The notes under the pieces: model-generated
Told to the model about the DNA's origin: nothing
Databases searched by the model: none
What the model saw: the letters and a program-made list of their open reading frames with translations, nothing else
Shown: in pieces, positions 17,789 to 26,456 of the stretch
Numbering within the stretch: the stretch's first letter is position 1
How the letters are laid out: every line of letters begins with the position of its first letter
DNA from: Neomicrococcus lactis
GTDB lineage: Bacteria; Actinomycetota; Actinomycetes; Actinomycetales; Micrococcaceae
Direction of reading: 5' to 3'
Length of the DNA: 64,000 nt
Assembly: GCF_014200305.1 (NCBI RefSeq)
Contig: NZ_JACHBL010000001.1
Span: forward strand, 2,046,001 to 2,110,000
Translations under genes and position numbers: made by a program

Positions 17789-18697
17789 TCAGCGCTCGAG
17801 CAATGACTCCAAGACGTCCGCGAGGCCGTCTTCATCTACGCCGCCGGTAACTTCGTTGGCGACGCTCTTCACTTCGTCCGGAGCCTGACCCATGGCCACG
17901 CCGCGGTCCGCCCACTGGAGCATCTCCACGTCATTGCGGCCATCGCCCACGGCGACCGTCTCTGAAATGACGTGTCCGGCGTTTGTGAGCCGGTCGTGCA
18001 GGTTCTGCAAAGCACTCGCCTTGGAAATTCCTTCGCCGGCGATGTCCAGCCAAGCGCTGTAACCCACCGAGTACGTGACTCCGTGGAGTCCAATGTTCTG
18101 CACAGCATCGCCGAAGTCTTCTGCGGACGTATCTGTGGCGAAGACCACTAAACGCACGGCCTCAACGTCCAAGAGCTGATCGAAGGCCACGCCACGCGCA
18201 TCCACGCCGAAGCTCATATCCTGGAAACGCTCAGTGGCCAAGAACTCGCCGGTGACAGTTTCCAAAGCGAACTTCGCGGTCGGCAGTGCCTTGCGAAGCT
18301 TGACGAGGACCTGTCCCGGGTGGAAGGTCTCGCGGTTGATGACTTCGTAGCCATCAGGGCCCGAGGTGTCGATGCGTAGCGTCACGCCGCCATTGGAGGC
18401 CACCGCATGGCCGCGTTCAATGCCCAAGAGTTCCACGATGGGAAGCGTTGCGCCGCGGGATCGGCCGGTAGAAATCACCACGTGGTGACCTTCATTCACT
18501 ACCGCTTGAGCCATCTCGCGGACTCGTGGAGACATGTGGCCGTCGTGATTGACGAGAGTTCCGTCAACGTCCAGGCTGACGAGCTTCTTTGGAGTTGCCC
18601 CGTTTGTGGCAGGGTGCACGCCGTTCATGATGTTCAATGTTGCACTTTTCATTTCTTCTGTCCGGTCCTCGTTGCCGGTTACTAACTGAGTTGTCAT
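17789..18697 (-). CDS. HAD-superfamily hydrolase, Cof type
   Basis: A cytosolic phosphatase of the Cof-like HAD subfamily. The nucleophile motif is VSLDVDGTLVNHDG, motif II is VVISTGRSRG, and motif IV is VAVGDGRNDVEMLQWADRG, followed by VAMGQAPDEVKSVANEV. The cap domain lies between (type IIB). The ATG at 18697 (MTTQLVTGN) is favoured; an ATG at 18652 is an alternative. Substrate unknown; sugar phosphates are usual. A second Cof-type gene lies at 45.3 kb. Confidence 0.9.
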   Translation of the reverse strand: MTTQLVTGNEDRTEEMKSATLNIMNGVHPATNGATPKKLVSLDVDGTLVNHDGHMSPRVREMAQAVVNEGHHVVISTGRSRGATLPIVELLGIERGHAVASNGGVTLRIDTSGPDGYEVINRETFHPGQVLVKLRKALPTAKFALETVTGEFLATERFQDMSFGVDARGVAFDQLLDVEAVRLVVFATDTSAEDFGDAVQNIGLHGVTYSVGYSAWLDIAGEGISKASALQNLHDRLTNAGHVISETVAVGDGRNDVEMLQWADRGVAMGQAPDEVKSVANEVTGGVDEDGLADVLESLLER

Positions 18698-19049
18698 ACG
18701 TTCTAGTGAACCATTCTCACGCCGTCGTTGGCGATGAACTATGCCACAAGCCATATGAATTCTGAGTAAACAAGTGGTCGGTTAGGTGAACCCCACGTTA
18801 TATCCACAGGCATACGCACAGTGTGAGTGTTTACCTAGGACAACAAAATCCGGGCCAGAAGCATTCCACAGGCTCGGCAGCGACGAAAGCTGCGGCGTCG
18901 TGCCTTATCCAAAGTAGGGGCAATCTCGAAAGAATTCACCCGCCGTTTACCCGGCGGCAACTCCGCATTAGGCCACCTGTCACGGCAACATCACCCGGCA
19001 TTCATAGATTGATCAGGTTCTCACCCGTCACCTTGAAAAGGAATCCTCC
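18698..19049. other. 352-bp divergent intergenic region with PHO-box-like repeats
   Basis: No gene was seen here. The right half contains GTTCACC-like heptamers in direct repeat (separate entry) and GGTGAAC at 18785-18791 on the opposite strand. CCGCCG-TTTACC-CGGCGG (18940-18957) forms a small stem overlapping the repeats. This region must hold the promoters of the HAD gene (minus) and the secreted protein (plus). Confidence 0.6.
18934..18951 (+). promoter_or_regulatory. PHO-box-like direct repeat upstream of the choice-of-anchor I gene
   Basis: ATTCACC-N4-GTTTACC at 18934-18951 has the 11-bp spacing of the actinobacterial PhoP box (GTTCACC-N4-GTTCACC). A weaker second pair, TGTCACG-N4-CATCACC, lies at 18978-18995, also with 11-bp period. 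Both are within about 115 bp of the start of a secreted protein, which fits phosphate-starvation control. Confidence 0.45.
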
Positions 19050-20771
19050 GTGAAGACCCTTGGTTTGAAGCACGGCGGCGTCAAGATCGTTGCTATCGCA
19101 GCCCTTGCCGCATGCGCCACCACGGCCGTCCCAGCCTCCGCCGCAGTTGTTCCTACTCCCGTCAACTACTCGTCTGACAACGCGGCGATTTCCCTCGCGC
19201 CGCTAGACAGCTACGACACCGAAATCTTCGATTCCTCCGCCGCCGAAATTGTGCAGTACGTGCCGGAATCCCAACGCATCCTGACCGTTAACGCTCAGGC
19301 CGGCGAAGTAGATGTTCTCGACGCCAGCGATCCGAAGAACCTCGTCAAGGAATACGCCATCAACGCTGCCGGCGTGAAGTCCGCAGACGGCTCCGTCATC
19401 CCTGAGGGCGCCGTGGCGAACTCCGTGGCTGTGCGTGAAGACGGACTCGGCGTTGTGGCCGTTGAGGCTCCTAACAAGACGGACGCTGGCTGGCTCGTGT
19501 ACTTCAACGCCAACGCTAACGCGCCAACCATCATCGGCGCTGTGCGCGTGGGCTCCTTGCCTGACATGGTGACCATCACCCCGAACGGCGCCACCGCGCT
19601 CGTTGCCAACGAAGGCGAACCGGCCGAGGACTACTCGGTGGATCCAGAAGGCTCCATCTCCGTGGTGACTTTGCCGAAGACCCTCGCGGCAAACGCCAAG
19701 GGCTTCAAGGGCTCCATCGCCCAGAACCAGGTCAAGACCGCAGGCTTCCACGCTTTCGAGAACAACGTGCCTGAAGGCGTTCGCATCTTCGGCGGCCGCG
19801 AAGACGCCACCGGCGTGAAGCCAGAGTTCCCTGTCTCGGAAAACCTTGAGCCTGAATACATCGCCGTTTCTGAGAACGGCGCGAAGGCCTACGTTTCTCT
19901 TCAGGAAGCCAACGCCGTTGCCGTAGTCAGCGTGAACTCCGGACAGATCCTCGAGATCCTCCCGCTCGGCACGGTTGACCGCACCGAAATTGCAATGGAC
20001 GCCTCTGACAAGGACAAGTCCATCGGCCTCAAGACCTGGCCAGTTCAGGGCTTCCGCATGCCGGATGCTTTGGGCACCTACAAGGTTCAGGGCATGGACT
20101 ACTTCGTCACCGCCAACGAGGGTGACTCCCGTGACTGGGCCGGATACTCCGAAGAATCCCGCATGAAGGACTTCGGCAAGGACGGCATCGCGCCGGTTTG
20201 CGAGTCTGTTGCTGAAGAAGCTGGCCTGTCCCTCAAGGATCTCCGCAAGGACGAGAACTTGGGCCGCTTAAACCTCACCACCGCCCAGGGCTTGAACGCT
20301 GACGGATCTTGCTACGAGACGCTCTACGCGTTCGGCGGTCGCGGCTTCTCGATCTTCGATCCGCAGGGCAACCTGGTGTTCGAGTCCGGTAGCGAGTTCG
20401 AGGAAATCGTTGCGAAGGCTGTTCCTGAGTACTTCAACTCCAACCACACTGAGGCGAAGTTCGATGGCCGTTCGGATGACAAGGGCCCAGAGCCTGAGGG
20501 CCTGAGCCTGGGCAAGATCGACGGCCGCACCTACGCGTTCATCGGTTTGGAGCGCGTAGGCGGCGTCATGGTCTACGACATCACCAACCCTCGCGATGCA
20601 AAGTTCGTGACCTACGTGAACAACCGCGACTTCTCCAACAACACCGGCGACTTGGGCCCAGAAGGCTTGGACTTCGTCTCCGCGACGGACTCCCCTACAG
20701 GGAAGCCGCTGGTGGTTGTGGGCAACGAAGTCTCCGGCTCCACGAGCGTCTTCGAAATCACCGTCAAGTAA
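19050..20771 (+). CDS. Secreted choice-of-anchor I domain protein (phosphatase-like beta-propeller)
   Basis: A 573-residue exported protein. A signal peptide (VKIVAIAALAACATTAVPASAA) is followed by a repeat-containing beta-propeller-like domain: QRILTVNAQAGEVDVLDASDP, LPDMVTITPNGATALVANEGE, EPEYIAVSENGAKAYVSL and VTANEGDSRDW. These match the choice-of-anchor I family, often annotated as alkaline phosphatase-like. No LPXTG motif or C-terminal membrane helix is present, so the protein is probably released. The GTG start at 19050 has AAAGGA 8 bp upstream. Enzymatic activity is not proven by the sequence. Confidence 0.85.
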   Translation: MKTLGLKHGGVKIVAIAALAACATTAVPASAAVVPTPVNYSSDNAAISLAPLDSYDTEIFDSSAAEIVQYVPESQRILTVNAQAGEVDVLDASDPKNLVKEYAINAAGVKSADGSVIPEGAVANSVAVREDGLGVVAVEAPNKTDAGWLVYFNANANAPTIIGAVRVGSLPDMVTITPNGATALVANEGEPAEDYSVDPEGSISVVTLPKTLAANAKGFKGSIAQNQVKTAGFHAFENNVPEGVRIFGGREDATGVKPEFPVSENLEPEYIAVSENGAKAYVSLQEANAVAVVSVNSGQILEILPLGTVDRTEIAMDASDKDKSIGLKTWPVQGFRMPDALGTYKVQGMDYFVTANEGDSRDWAGYSEESRMKDFGKDGIAPVCESVAEEAGLSLKDLRKDENLGRLNLTTAQGLNADGSCYETLYAFGGRGFSIFDPQGNLVFESGSEFEEIVAKAVPEYFNSNHTEAKFDGRSDDKGPEPEGLSLGKIDGRTYAFIGLERVGGVMVYDITNPRDAKFVTYVNNRDFSNNTGDLGPEGLDFVSATDSPTGKPLVVVGNEVSGSTSVFEITVK

Positions 20772-20794
20772 GCACCTAGCGGCACTCGCCAAGA

Positions 20795-20838
20795 GGGTGG
20801 GATCCCGCTTCTGAATTGGACCGGGCTCCCGCCCTTTT
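20795..20838 (+). terminator. Rho-independent terminator after the choice-of-anchor I gene
   Basis: GGGTGGGATCCCG pairs with CGGGCTCCCGCCC across a 14-nt loop (12 of 13 positions, one of them a G-T wobble). TTTT follows, 24 bp after the stop codon. Confidence 0.75.
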
Positions 20839-20861
20839 GTGCGCTATTTTTCCAGTACGAC

Positions 20862-20893
20862 GACGCCGCTCGGCAAAGTGCCTGAGCGGCGTC
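20862..20893. repeat. Inverted repeat between convergent genes
   Basis: GACGCCGCTC (20862-20871) and GAGCGGCGTC (20884-20893) are perfect 10-bp arms around a 12-nt loop. It lies 53 bp past the serS stop on the minus strand. No adjacent T-run is seen on either strand, so it may aid termination or transcript stability. One copy of the dispersed GTACGACGACG motif overlaps its left arm. Confidence 0.5.
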
Positions 20894-20945
20894 TGGGTTG
20901 GCTCAATTGAGATAGCTTGACTCCATTAAGAGAGTCGCGCGCACT

Positions 20946-22232
20946 TTAGAGAACTGGCAGAACTTCCATGCCACCCAGGTATGGGCGAAGAGCAGCCGGA
21001 ACGGTGACGGATCCATCAGCGTTCTGATGGTGCTCAAGCAATGCCACGATCCAGCGGGTGGTGGCGAGGGTGCCGTTGAGGGTTGCCACTGCGCGAGTGC
21101 CACCCTTCTTACCCTCGGCGTCTACCTGACGTTCGCGGATGTTCAAGCGACGAGCCTGGAACGTGGTGCAGTTCGAGGTGGACGTGAGCTCGCGGTAGCG
21201 CTCCTGGGTAGGAACCCACGCTTCGCAGTCGAACTTGCGAGCAGCACTCATGCCCAAGTCGCCAGCAGCAGTATCAATCACGCGGTACGGAAGCTCAACC
21301 TTTCCGAGCATCTCTTCTTCCCACGCGAGCAACTTGGCGTGCTCAGCTTCGGCCTCTTCAACTGGCGCGTAGATGAACATCTCGAGCTTATTGAACTGGT
21401 GCACGCGAATGATGCCGCGCGTATCCTTGCCAGCCGAACCGGCCTCGCGGCGGTAGCACGTGCTCCAGCCCGCGTAACGAATGGGCCCGTCGGACAGATC
21501 CAGGATCTCGTCGGCATGGTAGCCCGCGAGGGCTACTTCCGAGGTTCCCACCAAGTAAAGGTTGTCGCGCTCGAGACGGTAGATTTCGTCGTCGTGCTCT
21601 ACGTCAAAGCCGGTGCCCTGCATGGTTTCCGGGCGCACCAAAGTAGGGGTGATGACCGGAATGAAACCGTAGGAAACCGCTTGATCAAGCGCCATGTTCA
21701 TGAGCGCGATCTCGAGGCGGGCGCCGACGCCCTTGAGGAAGTAGAAGCGTGATCCGGAAACCTTCGCGCCGCGTTCCATGTCGATGGCGCCGAGGAGTTC
21801 GCCGAGTTCCAGGTGGTCGCGTGGCTCGAAGCCTTCGGCGCCGAAGTCGCGCGGGGTGCCCACGGTCTTGACCACGGTGTAGTCGTCTTCGCCGCCGGCT
21901 GGGGCGCCCTCGAGGACGAGGTTCGGCATCATGCGGACCAAGCGCTCCTGCTCGGCTTGCGCGGCGTCGGATGCAGCGGATGCTTCCTTTACTCGCGCGG
22001 AAAGTTCCTTGACCTCAGCCAAGAGAGCCTGCTTCTCTTCGCCACTGGCCTTGCCGACCTTCTTGGAGAAGACATTCTGCTCTGCGCGCAGGGACTCGAA
22101 TTCGGCAATCGCGGCGCGACGAGATGCATCCGCGGCGATGATCTGATCCACTAGGGATTCGTCCGCTTCACGGTTTCGCTGCGAAGTACGGAAAAGGTCA
22201 GGATTTTCAGTGAGTTCTTTGACGTCGATCAC
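20946..22232 (-). CDS. serS: Seryl-tRNA synthetase
   Basis: Class II aminoacyl-tRNA synthetase of 428 residues. The N-terminal antiparallel coiled-coil tRNA-binding arm is visible ([20 protein letters not shown] through [18 protein letters not shown]). Motif 2 lies in [19 protein letters not shown] with [11 protein letters not shown], and motif 3 in [18 protein letters not shown]. The catalytic [14 protein letters not shown] segment is intact. It stands alone, divergent from the lipid-kinase gene. No T-box leader was expected or seen. Confidence 0.97.
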   Translation of the reverse strand: MIDVKELTENPDLFRTSQRNREADESLVDQIIAADASRRAAIAEFESLRAEQNVFSKKVGKASGEEKQALLAEVKELSARVKEASAASDAAQAEQERLVRMMPNLVLEGAPAGGEDDYTVVKTVGTPRDFGAEGFEPRDHLELGELLGAIDMERGAKVSGSRFYFLKGVGARLEIALMNMALDQAVSYGFIPVITPTLVRPETMQGTGFDVEHDDEIYRLERDNLYLVGTSEVALAGYHADEILDLSDGPIRYAGWSTCYRREAGSAGKDTRGIIRVHQFNKLEMFIYAPVEEAEAEHAKLLAWEEEMLGKVELPYRVIDTAAGDLGMSAARKFDCEAWVPTQERYRELTSTSNCTTFQARRLNIRERQVDAEGKKGGTRAVATLNGTLATTRWIVALLEHHQNADGSVTVPAALRPYLGGMEVLPVL

Positions 22233-22300
22233 CGTTACAGGTTACCCGTTCCATGTATTCTCAAAGGAATAGAGCAGGTCTTTGGCGGAGAGGCGTCACA

Positions 22301-23284
22301 TTGAGTATTCGCGAAATGCATTTTGCGGTGATTTTAAACCCGTCCAAAAATGGCGCAGACAAGCTCTGTGAAACTTTCACGGCGGCGGTAAAGCGCGCCG
22401 GCGGTGCAGAACCTGGCTATTTCGAGACCACCGTGGATGATCCTGGGCGTCAAATGACCCTCGACGCCATTGAGCAGGGCTACAACGTGATTGTTGCCGC
22501 CGGTGGCGACGGCACCGTCCGCGAAATCGCCGAGGTCTTGGTGCAGCGCGAAGTCGCCGAGGGCGAAGAGCAAATCGAAATGGCCATCCTGCCCATGGGC
22601 ACGGGAAACCTCTTGGCCCGAAACCTCGACATGAACGTCGACGACCTCAAAGACGGCATCAACTGGGCACTGCAAGGAACGGCGCGACCCGTCGATGCGG
22701 TCCGCATTGATCTAGAACGCAAGAACGGCACCATCGACGAACACGTCTTCTTGGTCATGGGCGGTGTGGGCATTGACGCTGAAGTCATGGATGACACCCG
22801 CGACGATCTCAAGAAGAAGGTGGGACCCCTCGCATATGTGGAAGCTGGCTTCCGCAAGATGAAGGGCAGCAATAAGCCCGTGAGCTTCCGCGTGGGCGAT
22901 GGCGAGTGGGAAAAGCGCAACGTCCGCTCCGTGGTCTTCGCTAACTGCGGCAGACTTCAAGGCGGTTTCGATCTAGTCCCTGAGGCCAAGATCGACGACG
23001 GCAAGATCGACCTGGTGGTCATGACTCCACGTTCGCCTTTGGACTGGGCACGCATCTTCGTCAAAACCCTCGTGCGGGTGAAACGCCGCATTCCGGTGAT
23101 CGAGTACTTCCAGGATGAGAGCTTCTCCTTGCGCACGGTTGAACCGATTCTTGCGCAACTCGACGGCGACCCCGTCGGCGAAATCATCGGCATCACCGCG
23201 CGCACGGTGCCGAGCTCACTTCATTTGAGGACCCTTCAAGAGCGCCGCTGGTCAGCAAACCTCGGCACTGTCTTCAAGAGGTAA
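22301..23284 (+). CDS. Diacylglycerol kinase family lipid kinase (YegS/DagK-like)
   Basis: A 327-residue lipid kinase. The nucleotide-binding motif GGDGTVREIAEVL and the substrate/Mg region LPMGTGNLLARNLDM are intact, followed by the beta-rich C-terminal domain (DAVRIDLERKNG, DEHVFLVMGGVGIDAEVM). I set the start at TTG 22301 because GGAGAGG lies exactly 7 bp before it; an ATG 15 bp later has no such site. The lipid substrate (diacylglycerol or another) cannot be told from sequence. Confidence 0.88.
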   Translation: MSIREMHFAVILNPSKNGADKLCETFTAAVKRAGGAEPGYFETTVDDPGRQMTLDAIEQGYNVIVAAGGDGTVREIAEVLVQREVAEGEEQIEMAILPMGTGNLLARNLDMNVDDLKDGINWALQGTARPVDAVRIDLERKNGTIDEHVFLVMGGVGIDAEVMDDTRDDLKKKVGPLAYVEAGFRKMKGSNKPVSFRVGDGEWEKRNVRSVVFANCGRLQGGFDLVPEAKIDDGKIDLVVMTPRSPLDWARIFVKTLVRVKRRIPVIEYFQDESFSLRTVEPILAQLDGDPVGEIIGITARTVPSSLHLRTLQERRWSANLGTVFKR

Positions 23285-23324
23285 CACCGCCACGTAACAT
23301 TTGCGCAATATTTGGGAAATTCCT

Positions 23325-23334
23325 TGTCTAGACA
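23325..23334. promoter_or_regulatory. TGTCTAGACA palindrome upstream of metQ
   Basis: A perfect 10-bp palindrome in the 284-bp region before the methionine importer. It resembles the core TAGAC/GTCTA elements of McbR-type sulfur regulators of actinobacteria. A small imperfect hairpin (GAAGT...GACCA-ATG-TGGTC-ACTTC) lies at 23397-23421. I found no SAM-riboswitch core. Confidence 0.35.
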
Positions 23335-23568
23335 TCAATTTCTCGTGTATTGAGTAGCGCCGAATCATTGCAATCCACACCTGTGCCGTGACGCTTCGAA
23401 GTGGGACCAATGTGGTCACTTCATCAAATATTCTTCGATTTCAATACGCAAACTGCGGACTGATTCGTATTAAGTTCGACACAATTGTTACTTCCTAGTT
23501 TTTGGACATGCGGCGTTGCCCGTAATTTGAGGAGCACATTACTCAAACTTCCAGCCGGAAAGAGCATC

Positions 23569-24483
23569 ATGACCAAGAAACTTCTCATTGCGCGCCGCAC
23601 CGCTGTTGCAGCTCTCGCAGTTTCCCTCCTCACCGCTTGCGGTGCAAGCGGAGGGGCAACGCAGGGTTCGAGTTCCGCGCTTCCAACTGACATTAAGACC
23701 GTCAAGATTGGCGTTTCTGATGGTGCAGAGCCTTACTGGCAGGTGTACAAGAAGGTTGTTCAGGAAAAGGCTGGCGTAACGGTCGAATTCCAGAACTTCT
23801 CTGACTACAACCAGCCAAACCCGGCATTGGATCAGAAGCAGTTGGACCTCAACGAGTTCCAGCACTTGCAGTACCTCGCCACCTACAACGTGGCCAACAA
23901 CAAGAACCTGCAGCCAATCGGCGCCACCGCGATCTACCCACTTCCGCTGTACTCCAAGAAGTACAAGTCGGTTGAAGAGATCCCTCAGGGCGAAAAGATC
24001 GGCGTACCAAATGACCCCACTAACCTTTCCCGCTCCTTGATTGTTTTGGAGCAGGCAGGCTTGATCAAGGTTAAGGGTGGCGCAAACTCCACCTCCACCC
24101 CAGCTGATGTCGACACCGCCAACTCCAAGGTCACCGTGGTGCAGATGGACGCGAAGATGACCGCTCAGAACCTTGACTCTTTGGCCGGATCGATCGTCAA
24201 CAACAACTACGCGACGGCCGCAAAGCTCAGCCAAGACTTGATCATCGCCAAGGATGATCCGGCTGCAGAATCTTCGAAGCCGTACATCAACGCTTTCGTG
24301 TCCCGTGACGAAGACAAGACCAACCCAACGCTCTTGAAGATCGCAGAGCTCTACCACGACCCCGAGGTTGAAGCCGCAATCCGCAAGGACTTGGGCGAAG
24401 GCGGAATCTTCAAGACTGACTCGCCTGAGGACCTCCAGAAGGCCCTCAGCGTGATTGAAGAGAACAAGAAGAAGAAGTCCTAG
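23569..24483 (+). CDS. metQ: Methionine ABC transporter substrate-binding lipoprotein (NlpA/MetQ family)
   Basis: Membrane-anchored binding protein for methionine. The signal peptide ends in the lipobox LLTAC (Cys at residue 24). Family features include VKIGVSDGAEPYWQVYKKV, FSDYNQPNPALDQKQLDLNEFQH, YPLPLYSKKYKSVEEIPQGEKIGVPNDPTNLSRSL-type sequence and the C-terminal DPEVEAAIRKDLG. The ATG at 23569 has GGAAAGAG upstream. It is the first gene of metQ-metN-metI. Confidence 0.94.
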   Translation: MTKKLLIARRTAVAALAVSLLTACGASGGATQGSSSALPTDIKTVKIGVSDGAEPYWQVYKKVVQEKAGVTVEFQNFSDYNQPNPALDQKQLDLNEFQHLQYLATYNVANNKNLQPIGATAIYPLPLYSKKYKSVEEIPQGEKIGVPNDPTNLSRSLIVLEQAGLIKVKGGANSTSTPADVDTANSKVTVVQMDAKMTAQNLDSLAGSIVNNNYATAAKLSQDLIIAKDDPAAESSKPYINAFVSRDEDKTNPTLLKIAELYHDPEVEAAIRKDLGEGGIFKTDSPEDLQKALSVIEENKKKKS

Positions 24484-24559
24484 CCATTCACATTCCTCAG
24501 TAGGTGGTTCTACGGCCAGCCGTGGAGCCACCTACTTGTGGTTATCAAAGGATTTTGTT

Positions 24560-25672
24560 GTGACAGCAATCGTAGAGTTTAGAAACGTCAGCAAGACGTT
24601 TCCTGGAACCAAGAATTCAGATCCCGTGAAGGCAGTCCGGGACGTGACGATTGATATCGAAGCGGGCTCCATCACCGGAATCATTGGCTACTCGGGTGCG
24701 GGTAAGTCCACCCTAGTTCGCCTCATCAACGCGCTCGAGTTGCCAGACACCGGTGATCTGCGCGTTGACGGCGCGGACCTCACCAAGATGAAGGAGCGCG
24801 AGCTGCGCAACCTTCGTTCCAGCATCGGCATGATCTTCCAGCAGTTCAACCTGTTGAACTCCCGCACGGTAGCGAAGAACGTCGAATACCCGCTCATCGT
24901 GGCCGGCGTAAAAGCCGAAGAACGCGCCAAGCGCGTTACTGAGCTTTTGCAGTTCGTGGGCATCGAATCAAAGCGCAATCAGTACCCGCAGCAACTTTCT
25001 GGCGGCCAGAAGCAGCGTGTAGGCATTGCTCGCGCACTCGCTACGAACCCCAAGATTCTCTTGGCGGATGAAGCAACGTCGGCGCTGGACCCGGAAACCA
25101 CCGCTGAAGTTCTAGACCTGCTGAAGCGCGTGAACTCGGAGTTCGGCACCACCATTGTGGTCATTACGCACGAGATGCACGTGGTGCGGAGCATTTGCTC
25201 CAACGTCGCTGTCATGGAACACGGCAAGGTGCTGGAGCACGGTCCGGTCTATGACGTCTTCGCATTCGCGAAGGAAGAAGCCACCCAGCGCTTCATCAGC
25301 TCCACCATCCAGGACCGCCCCAGCCCCGAGACCGTCGCCCGTTTGCAGTCCTTGCACCCGGGAACGTTCGTCACTGTGAGCATCGTCGAGCCTCCTGTTC
25401 AAGAGCGTGAGCATGCCCTTCAGTCTCCGGAGAACACCGAGGAACCGGCCAGCTCCGGCGTCGCCGATCTGCTGAGCCAGGCCACCACGGTGCACAAGAC
25501 GGTGGTCTTCGGCTCCATCACGGAAATCACTCAGCGGCCCTACGGATCACTGACCTACGTCTTTGACGGTCCGGAAGCTGACGTCCAGCAGCTCATTGAG
25601 AACCTCAAGCGCATTACGGCAACGCAGGTTTGGGAAGACCAGCGCAGCCTCTTGAAGGGAGACGCATCATGA
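24560..25672 (+). CDS. metN: Methionine ABC transporter ATP-binding protein
   Basis: A 370-residue ATPase. Walker A is GYSGAGKST, the Q-loop is MIFQQFNLLNSRTV, the ABC signature is LSGGQKQRVGIARAL and Walker B is ILLADEATSALDPET. The C-terminal extension (about residues 285-370, GSLTYVFDGPEADVQQLIENL) matches the NIL regulatory domain that binds methionine and inhibits transport. GTG start at 24560 with AAAGGA 7 bp upstream. metI starts inside its stop codon. Confidence 0.95.
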   Translation: MTAIVEFRNVSKTFPGTKNSDPVKAVRDVTIDIEAGSITGIIGYSGAGKSTLVRLINALELPDTGDLRVDGADLTKMKERELRNLRSSIGMIFQQFNLLNSRTVAKNVEYPLIVAGVKAEERAKRVTELLQFVGIESKRNQYPQQLSGGQKQRVGIARALATNPKILLADEATSALDPETTAEVLDLLKRVNSEFGTTIVVITHEMHVVRSICSNVAVMEHGKVLEHGPVYDVFAFAKEEATQRFISSTIQDRPSPETVARLQSLHPGTFVTVSIVEPPVQEREHALQSPENTEEPASSGVADLLSQATTVHKTVVFGSITEITQRPYGSLTYVFDGPEADVQQLIENLKRITATQVWEDQRSLLKGDAS

Positions 25673-26328
25673 TCGATTGGGAAACCATGGGGCCACTGCT
25701 TTCGCAGTCCCTCCAGCAAACCCTCACCATGGTGGTAATCACCATGCTGCTCGGCGGTATCTTCGGGCTGATCATTGGCATCCTGCTCTACGCCACCCGC
25801 CCGGGAAACATCTTGCAGAACACCGTGGTGTTCAACGTCCTAAACTTCGTCATCAACGTGGTGCGACCCATCCCGTTCATCATCTTCATCTCGCTCGTGG
25901 GTCCGTTCAGCCTCGCGCTGATCGGCACCAGCATCGGTACGTCCGCGGCGATCGTCCCCATGACGCTCATGGCCTCAGTGGTCATTGGCCGCATCGTGGA
26001 GCAGAACCTCGTGGGTGTGGATCCAGGCGTGGTGGAAGCTGCGCGTGCCATGGGTTCGTCCCGCGCCCGCGTGCTGTTTGATGTGGTGTTGCGAGAATCG
26101 ATTGGCCCGCTCATCTTGGGCTACACGTTCGTCTTCATTGGCGTCGTAGACATGTCCGCGGTTGCCGGATACATCGGTGGCGGCGGTCTGGGCGACATGG
26201 CGATTACCTACGGCTACCAACAGTTCAACTACGCAGTGACCATTCTGGCCGTCGTAGTGATTGTGGTGCTGGTGCAGCTGGCTCAGCTCATCGGCAACTG
26301 GCTAGCCCGCCGGGCGCTCCACCGCTAG
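25669..26328 (+). CDS. metI: Methionine ABC transporter permease
   Basis: A 219-residue permease with five membrane helices and the EAA loop (EAARAMGSSRARVLFDVVLRE), ending in the conserved GGGGLGDMAITYGYQQF. The ATG at 25669 overlaps the metN stop (ATGA). With metQ and metN it forms a complete D/L-methionine importer. Confidence 0.95.
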   Translation: MIDWETMGPLLSQSLQQTLTMVVITMLLGGIFGLIIGILLYATRPGNILQNTVVFNVLNFVINVVRPIPFIIFISLVGPFSLALIGTSIGTSAAIVPMTLMASVVIGRIVEQNLVGVDPGVVEAARAMGSSRARVLFDVVLRESIGPLILGYTFVFIGVVDMSAVAGYIGGGGLGDMAITYGYQQFNYAVTILAVVVIVVLVQLAQLIGNWLARRALHR

Positions 26329-26398
26329 AGCAAGCCACCGGCAACAAACAGTCAGCGGTAAAAGTCCGCGGTGATAAGGCAATAAACAGTGACAAATA

Positions 26399-26437
26399 GT
26401 GAAGGGACGGACCCCATCAGGGGGTTCGTCCCTTCAC
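26399..26437. terminator. Bidirectional terminator between metI and pheA
   Basis: GTGAAGGGACGGACCCC and GGGGTTCGTCCCTTCAC form a 17-bp stem with one G-T wobble and a 5-nt loop. It lies between convergent metI and pheA. There is no long T-run, but the stem is strong and serves both directions. Confidence 0.75.
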
Positions 26438-26456
26438 TCATTCACACAGTAAAAAA

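Noticed and set aside
23285-23568. SAM-riboswitch candidate before metQ
   Set aside because: No conserved SAM-I or SAM-IV core was found; only a short imperfect hairpin and a palindrome are present.
23539-24531. 330-residue minus-strand frame over metQ, and similarly 54352-55341 (plus) over the permease
   Set aside because: metQ and the permease are unmistakable on the other strand; these frames have no recognisable domain.
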